Source: Lachnospiraceae bacterium JC7 (lineage in GTDB: Bacteria > Bacillota > Clostridia > Lachnospirales > Lachnospiraceae). Taken from it: a DNA stretch of 51,177 nucleotides. Under the pieces are notes generated by a model. It was not told the DNA's origin. It worked only from the letters and a program-made list of their open reading frames with translations, and did not search any database. The number at the start of each line of letters is the position of its first letter. Positions within the stretch are counted from its first letter, which is position 1. This document shows, one piece after another, positions 23,101-31,404 of this stretch. Location: NCBI GenBank assembly GCA_000513555.1, contig ALYD01000020.1:1-51177 (forward strand), given 5' to 3'. The position numbers and the translations under genes were made by a program.

Positions 23101-23889
23101 TTATCTTAAATTATTGACCGTATTCTCTACTTCATCAGATGTTGTTACCATCTTCAATGCATATGAAAATGCCCTCTGGCTCTCTATGATCTTGGTCATC
23201 TCTTTTGCAAGATCAGTACTTGAGCTCTCTATCGCGCCCTGAACTACATGGGGATTCCTGATCAGTGACGCAACATTCTGTGTGTCACCCTCCTGTACGA
23301 TAAACTCATTATCCCCTTTACTTAATAATCGGCTGGGATGCGGAAAAGTATAAACTCCAACCGTAGGTTTTTCTTCAGTTTCTGCAGTATTTTCAGTAGT
23401 TTGTTCCGTTGCGTTCTCATCTTTTTCCTTTAGAGTATCAAAGTCCAGCACATCAGCCTTTAACTTTTCTCCCTTCTGATCCAGCACATACTTTCCGGAT
23501 TCTGTCATGAGGTAAAACTCTCCATCCTCCATAAGACCACTATGGAAATGTCCGTTTCTTGTGTATGATATGGAACCGTCTCCGGGATCCTGAAGCATAA
23601 AAAAGGCATTATCATCCATCAGGGCATAATCCGACGAGATATTAGTCGTATTAAGTCCCGATAATCTGAAATTCATATTGGTCTGATGTACTACAGCACC
23701 TGCTCCGGCTTGAAGCTCTGTAATCGCTTCTCTTGAGTCATTCAGGTTATAATTGATAAGTTCTCTGAAAGGCGCAGACTTCGCCTTGTAACCTGTAGTA
23801 TTTATATTGGCTAAGTTATTTGAGGTGATAGCAAGCCTTTTGGTGAAGTTTTCAGCTCCTACCGCCCCGGTCCAAAATGACATATTCAT
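23101..23889 (-). CDS. flgG: Flagellar rod protein, FlgG/FlhP type
   Basis: 262 aa. N-terminus with the axial-protein motif (FTKRLAITSNNLANINTTGY) and C-terminus with SSTDLAKEMTKIIESQRAFS and ALKMVTTSDEV, both diagnostic for rod/hook proteins. The Glu/Thr-rich segment near residues 160-180 looks like an insertion. GGAGGG is six bases before the ATG. As the second of two such genes after fliA, it corresponds to flhP in B. subtilis. Assignment of FlgG against FlgF between the two is by order only. Confidence 0.85.
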   Translation of the reverse strand: MNMSFWTGAVGAENFTKRLAITSNNLANINTTGYKAKSAPFRELINYNLNDSREAITELQAGAGAVVHQTNMNFRLSGLNTTNISSDYALMDDNAFFMLQDPGDGSISYTRNGHFHSGLMEDGEFYLMTESGKYVLDQKGEKLKADVLDFDTLKEKDENATEQTTENTAETEEKPTVGVYTFPHPSRLLSKGDNEFIVQEGDTQNVASLIRNPHVVQGAIESSSTDLAKEMTKIIESQRAFSYALKMVTTSDEVENTVNNLR

Positions 23890-23981
23890 AAATCGCCCTC
23901 CATGGCCAGTCTCATTTCAGCTCGAGTCATTCCTCATAACTGAACTTTCTGTCACATCTCTTTATTGATCAAAACGAACCC

Positions 23982-24803
23982 TTATAGTCTTCCTACATCA
24001 CTGGAGGCCTTGCCCATCACCGTATCATACATCTTCAGCATCTGGGCAGCACTCTGCAGAGCCCTCTGAGAAGATATCATGATGGTCATTTCATCCACCA
24101 TATCAACATTAGCCTTTTCAAGCATGGTCCACTGAAGCTGTGTACCATCGGTACCGTTCACCACAGTTGCAGCCTGATTGGTGGAATAAAGTCCATTGTC
24201 CTCTTTATGAAGCTGGGTAAGATCCTGAAAATCCACAAGCTTTATCTGTCCATAGGAAACCTGCTGAACTGTCTCTACAGCCGTTTCATCTCCTGCCGCT
24301 CCTGTTTCAAGGGCAGCTGCGGAGGTATTTACGAGAATATTTCCTGCAGTATCAACAGTGAAGTTTTCTGTAGGAATCTGTATGGGCTGATCATCCGCAC
24401 CCAATACACGACCGAGACCGTTCAGCTCCAGATATCCCTCACTGTCTACAGAGAATGAACCGTCTCTCGTATACCTGGTTCCCGCCGTTGTCTGTATGGA
24501 GAACCATCCGTTTCCGCCGATAGCAAAATCATAGATATCATCCGTTTGCTCAAAGGCACCCTGCTCAAAATTTGTATATGTCTGCTCCGCTGTAACTATC
24601 TTTGATGTTGTTGTCAGATCAGTAGGATTGTCTTTGTTGTATTTTCCGGTGCGGATAAGCATCTCCTCCTGAAATGTTTTTGACGTCATCGTATCTTTTT
24701 TATAACCTGCCGTCTGTACATTGACCATGTTGTTGCTGACAACATTCAGTTTTCTCTGTTGTGTCAGCATACCGGATGTCAGATTGTAAAATCCCTGATA
24801 CAT
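23982..24803 (-). CDS. flgF: Flagellar rod protein, FlgF/FlhO type
   Basis: 273 aa. N-terminal MYQGFYNLTSGMLTQQRKLN and VVSNNMVNVQTAGYKKD, a central GGNGWFSIQTTAGTRYTRDG and a C-terminal MISSQRALQSAAQMLKMYD define a distal or proximal rod protein. CAGGAGA lies upstream of the ATG. A 19-bp element shared with the fliE leader (24841-24859) precedes the gene, suggesting separate control from fliA read-through. It corresponds to flhO in B. subtilis by position. Confidence 0.85.
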   Translation of the reverse strand: MYQGFYNLTSGMLTQQRKLNVVSNNMVNVQTAGYKKDTMTSKTFQEEMLIRTGKYNKDNPTDLTTTSKIVTAEQTYTNFEQGAFEQTDDIYDFAIGGNGWFSIQTTAGTRYTRDGSFSVDSEGYLELNGLGRVLGADDQPIQIPTENFTVDTAGNILVNTSAAALETGAAGDETAVETVQQVSYGQIKLVDFQDLTQLHKEDNGLYSTNQAATVVNGTDGTQLQWTMLEKANVDMVDEMTIMISSQRALQSAAQMLKMYDTVMGKASSDVGRL

Positions 24804-24840
24804 ATTTCTCCTGTCCGGGTCGTACCCATTAAATTCCGCA

Positions 24841-24859
24841 CTAAATTTTTTAAATAGCG
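24841..24859 (-). promoter_or_regulatory. Shared 19-bp element upstream of flgF
   Basis: Minus strand CGCTATTTAAAAAATTTAG. It matches 18 of 19 bases of the element at 46884-46902 ahead of fliE. It lies 38 nt before the flgF start. Candidate operator or RNA element; no known family recognised. Confidence 0.45.
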
Positions 24860-24883
24860 GATGCCAAAAAACTTGATTTCGTG

Positions 24884-25669
24884 TTATGACATCCTCGCCA
24901 TGTAATTTTTTAACTTCTCAATAGCTATGGAATGAAGCTGAGAAACTCTTGGCTGACTGATATTCATAACCTCTGCAATCTGGTTCATATTTAATTCGTC
25001 AACATAGTACAAAGATATAACCTTTTTCTCACTATCTTTTAAAGAATCGATGGCTCTGGCCAAGGTTGCTACTGTTTCGCCCTGCAAGAAACTCCCCTCC
25101 GGTTGTGTATTTACATCGTCTGACGCCACCTGAAACAGCGTCTCATCATTATCGTCATAGGTCATGTCCAGTGAAAGCACATTGACCATGGTTCGCATAC
25201 GATCGACTTTCTTGATCTTTTTCACGTCCATCTTGTAATACTTCGAGATCTCCTCATCGCTGGGAGCATGTCCCAGTTTTCTTTGGAGCTCATCCCTTGC
25301 ATCTTCGATGTTCTTGCGATCTCTGTGATAATTTCTGGGCATCCAGTCGTTCTTTCTGATGAGATCGATAACCATACCTCTGATACGTCTCGATATGAAT
25401 GTCTCAAACTTGTTATCCTTCTCAACATCATAACGGTCTATAGCCTTCATGATCTCTATAACACCTTCATTAATGATGTCCTCAGGCTGCATGGTATCGT
25501 TATAAACATCCCTCATCTGATAGGCTACACTCTTAACGATATATATGTAGCGCATGGTAAGCTCCTGCTTGACCCTGTTATCTCTGGTCCTTTTGTAGAT
25601 CAAAAAAAGTTCATCATTAGTCCTTGTTTCAAGATCTTCTATTCTCTCCCTATAAATAGTATCCATCAT
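24884..25669 (-). CDS. fliA: FliA (SigD/WhiG), flagellar sigma-28 factor
   Basis: 261 aa. Region 2: QPEDIINEGVIEIMKAIDRY and KFETFISRRIRGMVIDLIRK. Region 3: RDELQRKLGHAPSDEEI. Region 4: EKKVISLYYVDELNMNQIAE with QPRVSQLHS as the recognition helix. FliA directs RNA polymerase to late flagellar promoters and is held by FlgM. AGAGGGG abuts an ATG at 25678; the ATG at 25669 has 9-nt spacing and is preferred. It follows flhA with no flhF or flhG between them. Three ATTGTGAC repeats lie upstream. Confidence 0.93.
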   Translation of the reverse strand: MMDTIYRERIEDLETRTNDELFLIYKRTRDNRVKQELTMRYIYIVKSVAYQMRDVYNDTMQPEDIINEGVIEIMKAIDRYDVEKDNKFETFISRRIRGMVIDLIRKNDWMPRNYHRDRKNIEDARDELQRKLGHAPSDEEISKYYKMDVKKIKKVDRMRTMVNVLSLDMTYDDNDETLFQVASDDVNTQPEGSFLQGETVATLARAIDSLKDSEKKVISLYYVDELNMNQIAEVMNISQPRVSQLHSIAIEKLKNYMARMS

Positions 25670-25729
25670 AAAACTCATCCCCTCTAACTATAACTATACC
25701 TTCACTATGTTCCGCTCTTCTTTTCTCCT

Positions 25730-25774
25730 GTCACAATAAATATAATGGTAAAACCGTCACAATAATGTCACAAT
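25730..25774 (-). promoter_or_regulatory. Three ATTGTGAC direct repeats upstream of fliA
   Basis: Minus strand ATTGTGAC occurs at 25767-25774, 25756-25763 and 25730-25737, all in one orientation, with starts 11 and 26 bp apart. Such helically phased direct repeats suggest a regulator binding site controlling sigma-28 synthesis. No matching regulator is identified. Confidence 0.45.
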
Positions 25775-25821
25775 TTCACTAATTTTCTCTTTTTAAAAAA
25801 ACTTTTTTATTCAACCCCTAA

Positions 25822-27987
25822 TCATTTATCTTCCAGTTTCAGACTGCCTATAGCCTGAATCTGAACATTATTTGCCACTTCGTTAAATGAAAGTACTCTC
25901 ACCTGCGGATAGAACTGTTCTATCAGGTGATAAAAATGTGCTCTCATGACCTCTGATGTCAGAATAACCGGTGTCTGAGACAGATCCTTGAACTTCTTCA
26001 TTTCTTCAGAAACCTGTCTTACGAGACTCTGTAATATCTCGGGACTCAGTGCCAGATAATATCCGTTCTCACCCTTTGACAATGAGCTCACCATAGAGCG
26101 TTCCAGATCCGCATCCAGAGTGACAACCTTCATGTTGCCATCTTCGCAATACATTCTGGTTATGGTCCTCTTGAGAGAAATTCTGACCTGCTCAACAAGC
26201 GAATCAATATCCTTTACCGGTAATCCGTTTTCTGTTATCACATCCACCATAGTCTCCACTATGGTCTCGAGATCCTTGATGGAAACACCCTCCTTGAGGA
26301 GCAGTGTCAGAACCTTCTGTAAGAGATTATAGGATACCAGAGTCGGAAATGCCTCACCCACCAGCTCCGGTGCCGATTTCTTCAGATTCTCCACCAGTCT
26401 GAAAACTTCCTGTCTCGTGATAAGTTCATAACTGTGCTGCTTTATGACCTCACTCATATGGGATACAAGTACCGAAAGCGGATCGATAACCGTGTAACCG
26501 TACATCTCTGCTCTCTCACGCTGCTCCGGCTTGATCCACTTACTCGGAATACCGTATGCAGGTTCGATAGTCTCTATTCCATCGATTTCTCTCTCAACAT
26601 GCTCCGGCTCCAGCGCAAGATAGAAATCCGTAAGGATCTCTCCTACAGCAACGGCTTCACCTTTGATCTTTATGGTGTATTCATTGGTTCCGAGCTTTGC
26701 GCTGTCTCGAAGTCTCACGGAAGGAATGACATATCCCATATCCTGGGCATACTGTCTTCTGAATACCACTATCCTGCTTATAAGTCTTCCGCCTACCGAT
26801 TCGTCCGCAAGCGGAATAAGACTGTATCCGAAGTCAACTTCTATAGGCTCAACCTGTAATAAGTTATATACATTGTTGACATCCTTAAAGTACTCTTCCT
26901 GAGTCTGTGCCGGTGCCTTTTCAGTTTTAGCTTCCTGTTCCAAAGCTTCAGGCTCTTCCATGCCGACATTTCCGATCCTCTGTCTTGCACTGTGGCTTGC
27001 TGCTCTGTATGCCTCGGCTCTGACTGCCTCAGGAGCTTCAAGTATCCTCCGCTGCATCATATAACCAGCTGCCATAAATCCAAAACCTGTTAAAAGGATC
27101 TGGAAAATAGGCATACCCGGAATGATGCAAAGTACACAAATGACACCGCCTGCGATCATAAATGATCTTGGCTGTGCCAGAAATTCCTTTGAGATGTCCT
27201 CGTTCAGTGATCCCTCTGCCACGGCACGGGTTACGATCATGCCGGTTGCTGTGGAAATAAGAAGTGATGGGATTTGTCCCACAAGACCATCACCAACGGT
27301 TGCAATAGTGTATGTGTTTAATACGGTACCTATGTCCTGTCCGGACTGAATGATACCTATGACACTGCCGCCGATAAGATTAATCGCGGTAGTGATCAGT
27401 GACATTACTCCGTCACCCTTTACGATCTTCGTGGCACCATCCATGGAACCGTAAAAATCGGACTCTCTTTGAACATTCATCCTTCGGCGTGCAGCTTCCT
27501 GCTCGTCGATGAGACCGGCATTAAGATCCGAGTCGATAGCCATCTGCTTTCCCGGCATAGCGTCGAGGTTAAATCTTGCCGATACCTCAGCTACACGTTC
27601 AGCACCCTTGGTGATGACTGTGAAGTTCATGAGAACGATGACGATATAGATTACAAGACCGACAACAACATTTCCCTGCAGAACGAAGTCACCGAAAGCC
27701 TTGATGACCTGTCCAGAGAAACCGCCGCTGGACAGGATGTTTCTGGTTGTAGAAACATTGATGCCAAGACGGAACAGTGTAGTTAACAGAAGCAATGACG
27801 GATAAATCGAAAATTCAAGCGGACTGTGGATAGTCATAGTGATGACAAGGACCATCATGGATATAGCCATATTCAGGACTATACACATATCCGCCATGAA
27901 TGGCGGAAGCGGGATGATCAGCAACAGTATGATAACCAGTGCCATGACAACGATGGAATTATCTGCAATAAATTTCGTCCATTTCAT
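25822..27987 (-). CDS. flhA: FlhA, flagellar export gate protein
   Basis: 721 aa. About eight membrane helices lie in residues 1-330, with the conserved cytoplasmic loop NLDAMPGKQMAIDSDLNAGL near 145. The cytoplasmic domain (about 370-721) carries GEAVAVGEILTDFYLALEPE and YELITRQEVFRLVENLKKS. FlhA forms the nonameric ring that docks chaperone-substrate complexes. The ATG lacks a clear SD, unlike its neighbours. A TATAAT promoter candidate lies about 75 nt upstream. Confidence 0.95.
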   Translation of the reverse strand: MKWTKFIADNSIVVMALVIILLLIIPLPPFMADMCIVLNMAISMMVLVITMTIHSPLEFSIYPSLLLLTTLFRLGINVSTTRNILSSGGFSGQVIKAFGDFVLQGNVVVGLVIYIVIVLMNFTVITKGAERVAEVSARFNLDAMPGKQMAIDSDLNAGLIDEQEAARRRMNVQRESDFYGSMDGATKIVKGDGVMSLITTAINLIGGSVIGIIQSGQDIGTVLNTYTIATVGDGLVGQIPSLLISTATGMIVTRAVAEGSLNEDISKEFLAQPRSFMIAGGVICVLCIIPGMPIFQILLTGFGFMAAGYMMQRRILEAPEAVRAEAYRAASHSARQRIGNVGMEEPEALEQEAKTEKAPAQTQEEYFKDVNNVYNLLQVEPIEVDFGYSLIPLADESVGGRLISRIVVFRRQYAQDMGYVIPSVRLRDSAKLGTNEYTIKIKGEAVAVGEILTDFYLALEPEHVEREIDGIETIEPAYGIPSKWIKPEQRERAEMYGYTVIDPLSVLVSHMSEVIKQHSYELITRQEVFRLVENLKKSAPELVGEAFPTLVSYNLLQKVLTLLLKEGVSIKDLETIVETMVDVITENGLPVKDIDSLVEQVRISLKRTITRMYCEDGNMKVVTLDADLERSMVSSLSKGENGYYLALSPEILQSLVRQVSEEMKKFKDLSQTPVILTSEVMRAHFYHLIEQFYPQVRVLSFNEVANNVQIQAIGSLKLEDK

Positions 27988-28058
27988 AGTCTGTGATCTG
28001 TTTTCTTATTCTTTTTACTCTACTCTCTATACCTTACGTACATAATTCAGATATGATT

Positions 28059-28087
28059 ATTATAAATGCTATTAATCATATTGTCTC
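28059..28087 (-). promoter_or_regulatory. Sigma-A-like promoter upstream of flhA
   Basis: Minus strand: GAGACA (28082-28087), 17-nt spacer, perfect TATAAT (28059-28064). It lies in the 215-nt A/T-rich gap between flhB and flhA and would give a leader of about 65 nt. It could allow flhA-fliA transcription independent of the upstream cluster. Confidence 0.45.
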
Positions 28088-28202
28088 GATAAAATTATAA
28101 ATTCTATTAATTTTTTTGAAATAATATTTAATTTCTCTAAAAATAAGGATTTTTTAATAATTCATATTCCTGCAATAATTATCAGACTTGATCAACAAAG
28201 TG

Positions 28203-29273
28203 TTATGCCGGCAACTCTCCGCCATTCCTCTGACGGTAGATAAATACAAGAAGTTCTGCTACCGCACTGTAATAGTCTACCGGAATCTCCTGTCCTATCT
28301 CACAGGACGCATAAAGTGCCCTCGCCAGCGGCTTATTCTCTATCCATGGGACATCATTCTTATCACCGACTTCAACTATCTTTAGAGCCATAAAATCCAG
28401 TCCTTTAGCCACCACATAGGGAGCTCCATGTTTATCTGGATCATACTTGAGCGCAACAGCCACATGAGTCGGGTTACGTATGATGACATCTGCCTGAGGG
28501 ACCTCCTGCATCATACGCCGATTAGTCATCTCCCTGTGCATCTGCTTCATCTTTCCCTTTATCTTAGGATCACCGTCAAGCATCTTCATCTCATCCTTGA
28601 CTTCCTGCTTGGTCATCATGAGATCCTTGTGGTACTTCCATCTCTGATAAAGATAGTCCAAAAAAGCTATGACTGAAAATGCCATCACCACCCTGAGTAT
28701 CAGATCCCATATAAATCCCAGTAACATCAGGGTCGAATTGAACGGGCTCATATTCAGCGTTCTCGCTATAGGAAGAAGCTTTTCTTTGATCACAAAAAAC
28801 AGAAGTATGATCAAAAGACTTATCTTCAAGGTATTTTTCAAAACTTCCACAAAATTGCTCATGGAAAACAGCTTCTTTATACCTGAAATAGGATTCAGTT
28901 TATTGAACTTGACCTTGGTAGCTTTTTTTGAATAGTTAAATCTTGTCTGTACTCCATGTGACAGGATAGCCAGTATCATTGCCACAAGAAGAATAGGCAT
29001 AGTACAGATCAAAGCATATATCATGAATCTATAGAACAAAGCCCCGTTTACAGGATCATGTTCTGAATGGTATATGCAATCAAGTACGAATCGCAGAAAA
29101 CTGATTATGTAATTGTATATGGTAGGAATCATAATACGAACCATTACAAAGACACCTAACAGCATCACCACCGTTGCGATATCCTTGCTCTGGCACACAT
29201 TTCCTTCCTTTCTTGCCTCACTTAGCTTATGCGCGGTAGGCTCCTCGGTTTTATCGGCACCATCATCACCCAT
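28203..29273 (-). CDS. flhB: FlhB, export switch protein
   Basis: 356 aa. N-terminal DKTEEPTAHKLSEARKEGNV, four membrane helices, then the cytoplasmic domain with the self-cleaving NPTH in ADVIIRNPTHVAVALKYDPD. Cleavage between N and P switches export from hook to filament substrates. The C-terminus resembles FlhX at 7165. AAAAGGAG precedes the start. The gene follows fliR by 83 nt, in canonical order. Confidence 0.95.
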   Translation of the reverse strand: MGDDGADKTEEPTAHKLSEARKEGNVCQSKDIATVVMLLGVFVMVRIMIPTIYNYIISFLRFVLDCIYHSEHDPVNGALFYRFMIYALICTMPILLVAMILAILSHGVQTRFNYSKKATKVKFNKLNPISGIKKLFSMSNFVEVLKNTLKISLLIILLFFVIKEKLLPIARTLNMSPFNSTLMLLGFIWDLILRVVMAFSVIAFLDYLYQRWKYHKDLMMTKQEVKDEMKMLDGDPKIKGKMKQMHREMTNRRMMQEVPQADVIIRNPTHVAVALKYDPDKHGAPYVVAKGLDFMALKIVEVGDKNDVPWIENKPLARALYASCEIGQEIPVDYYSAVAELLVFIYRQRNGGELPA

Positions 29274-29356
29274 AGTTTTCTCCTTTTAATCACTGTATAC
29301 TCTTATCACACTCTTGTATGACAGTTATATCCGAAGCACTTATGTACGTTCTTAAA

Positions 29357-30112
29357 CTATCCTGCAAGTATAAATGTTATCTCATCAAGATGTGTGTACA
29401 TATCCTCAAGAATATTTATGATGAACTCGGACATCGGGTTGTAAAGTATCAGAAGCATCACCATACCCGCGATGATCTTAAGCTGGAAATTCACGGAAAA
29501 TATATTCAACTGAGGTATGACTCTCATCAGTATACCTAGACATATCTGCGTCAAAAGTTCGATGGCTATCAGCGGAAAAGCAAATTCAATCCCCATGATC
29601 ATGCAGTCATTGAACATTTCCAGCATATATGTCGCGATATTGAAATTAATCTGTACCATTCCGAAAGGTATGAGTTTGATCGAATTGAAGATTATCTCAA
29701 AATACCTCAGATGCCCGTTTGTTATGAAAAAGATCAGGCACATAAATATGGCAAATCTGTTAGCGTTGGGAGTGACCTGCTGGTTTGAAGAAGGATCGTA
29801 CATCTGCGCCATATTGAGACCCATCATAAAATCAATGACGGTACCGCCGAAGCGAATTACCGCCAATGTAAGCTCCATACCAAAACCGATACAGGCACCT
29901 ATCGCAAGCTCCTTTACAAGCATGAATCCATACTCAAGAAGAGTCTCAGGCTCAGCCATGAGGACCCCTCCGGTCCATACAAAGATCATGGCCGATATCA
30001 TAAATATAAACATCCCTTTTACCGTACCAGGCAGCTCTTTTCTTGAAATAACCGTATTTAATTCCACCACTCCCGTTACCCTCATGACGATGAAACTAAA
30101 CAGAATGATCAT
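29357..30112 (-). CDS. fliR: FliR, export gate membrane protein
   Basis: 251 aa, about six membrane helices; FGGTVIDFMMGLNMAQMYDP is the FliR/SpaR core motif. It packs with FliP and FliQ in the export gate. The ATG at 30112 has GGAGG five bases upstream and begins just after the fliQ stop; a longer frame to 30160 would overlap fliQ and is rejected. Confidence 0.93.
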   Translation of the reverse strand: MIILFSFIVMRVTGVVELNTVISRKELPGTVKGMFIFMISAMIFVWTGGVLMAEPETLLEYGFMLVKELAIGACIGFGMELTLAVIRFGGTVIDFMMGLNMAQMYDPSSNQQVTPNANRFAIFMCLIFFITNGHLRYFEIIFNSIKLIPFGMVQINFNIATYMLEMFNDCMIMGIEFAFPLIAIELLTQICLGILMRVIPQLNIFSVNFQLKIIAGMVMLLILYNPMSEFIINILEDMYTHLDEITFILAG

Positions 30113-30113
30113 A

Positions 30114-30380
30114 TCAGCCTCCGGTTGCGATGAGCTCAAATATCTGTATCGTAAAATCACAGATCTTCACGAGTATGGTACTTCCTAAGAGTGCAAGAAC
30201 AATTAATATAGATAAAAGCTTGGGAACAAAAGTAAGGGTCTGCTCGTTTATGGATGTAGCGGCACTGAAGATCGCCAATATGACACCCACTATCATACTG
30301 ATGAGAAGAAGCGGCAATGCTATCTCCAATGCAAGCTGAAAGGTCTGTCTCAGCATATCCAGCGCAAGTTCTGTGGTCAT
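30114..30380 (-). CDS. fliQ: FliQ, export gate membrane protein
   Basis: 88 aa with two membrane helices (ALPLLLISMIVGVILAIFSA and LLSILIVLALLGSTILVKIC) joined by TSINEQTLTFVPK, the FliQ family pattern. Full family length. It sits between fliP and fliR with short spacing. Confidence 0.94.
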   Translation of the reverse strand: MTTELALDMLRQTFQLALEIALPLLLISMIVGVILAIFSAATSINEQTLTFVPKLLSILIVLALLGSTILVKICDFTIQIFELIATGG

Positions 30381-30390
30381 AGTCTTTCTC

Positions 30391-31050
30391 CTATCTGAAG
30401 CTGTTTATGATGGTAGAGAATAAAAGCTCCCATCCATTTACAGTTATAAAAAGAAGCAGTTTGAAAGGCATCGATACCATAGTAGGCGGCAGCATTACCA
30501 TTCCCATAGCCATAAGAGTCGTAGATACAACGATATCTATCAAAAGAAACGGTAAATAGAGCAAAAATCCTGCAGTAAAACCTCTTTTAAGTTCTGAGGT
30601 CATAAATGCAGGAGTTATCACCGTAAGAGGATAGTCTCTGACATCATCCTGTTCAGCAATTTCAGCCATATCTACAAAACGGTCGAGGGTCTCCTTTTCT
30701 GTATTCCGGAGCATAAATTCCTTTGCCGGTCCCGCCATTCTCTTGATACACTCCTCCTGACTTATTCGCCCTGAACGATAGGGCTGGTAAGCCACTTCAT
30801 TTATCTGTGCTATGGTAGGACTCATGATAAATAATGTGAGAAACAATGAAATACCCGCTATGACCATGTTGGGCGGAGTATTTTGAACGCCCATTGCGGT
30901 ACGTGTAAAAGACAGGATAATAATCGTTCGAGTGAACGAAGTCATCATAACCACGATGGATGGCACCAAAGCCACCATCGTTAGCATGAATATCAGATCA
31001 AGTGTCGGAACATTGCCGCCGTTTAAGCCAGTCAGTAAATCCCCCATCAT
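30391..31050 (-). CDS. fliP: FliP, export gate membrane protein
   Basis: 219 aa with four membrane helices. TSFTRTIIILSFTRTAMGVQ then PPNMVIAGISLFLTLFIMSP are the FliP signature, and TAGFLLYLPFLLIDIVVSTT the second. There is little or no signal sequence ahead of the first helix, as in many Firmicutes FliP. Its ATG overlaps the fliO stop (ATGA-type coupling). Confidence 0.94.
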   Translation of the reverse strand: MMGDLLTGLNGGNVPTLDLIFMLTMVALVPSIVVMMTSFTRTIIILSFTRTAMGVQNTPPNMVIAGISLFLTLFIMSPTIAQINEVAYQPYRSGRISQEECIKRMAGPAKEFMLRNTEKETLDRFVDMAEIAEQDDVRDYPLTVITPAFMTSELKRGFTAGFLLYLPFLLIDIVVSTTLMAMGMVMLPPTMVSMPFKLLLFITVNGWELLFSTIINSFR

Positions 31051-31400
31051 TTACTGCTATCCTTTCCGTCTCTGAACTGCTTCCAATATCTGTTCAGATA
31101 CTGAGAAAAATCGCCATGAAGCGGAGTCTCGATACTCCTTTCCGGCGAGAAATCGCCATCGAGCTCTTTGAGGAAAGAAACCCCCTGAGAACTTGAGCTC
31201 ATAAGATAGTATTTTTTTTCTATCCTTACGATCAGGAGCAGCCGATCCTGTCCAACTGCAAGCTGATCAATGACTTCCATAAATTTCGCAGTACTGCTGC
31301 GTTGCCATGTTTTGCCCAGATACTTGCTGCAGGCATAAGCCAGCAGCAGTATGAGAACAAATACCAGAAATCCGGATACAAGTGAAATCGTGCTATGCAT
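31047..31400 (-). CDS. fliO: FliO, export gate assembly protein
   Basis: 117 aa. One N-terminal membrane helix (SLVSGFLVFVLILLLAYACS) is followed by a small beta domain with MEVIDQLAVGQDRLLLIVRI, typical of FliO. FliO aids FliP ring assembly. It starts five bases after the fliY stop and overlaps fliP by 4 nt. Confidence 0.9.
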   Translation of the reverse strand: MHSTISLVSGFLVFVLILLLAYACSKYLGKTWQRSSTAKFMEVIDQLAVGQDRLLLIVRIEKKYYLMSSSSQGVSFLKELDGDFSPERSIETPLHGDFSQYLNRYWKQFRDGKDSSK

Positions 31401-31404
31401 ATGA

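Noticed and set aside
29517..30188. 223-aa open frame on the plus strand opposite fliR/fliQ
   Set aside because: Its hydrophobic look comes from antisense of membrane-helix codons; no SD or conserved motif.
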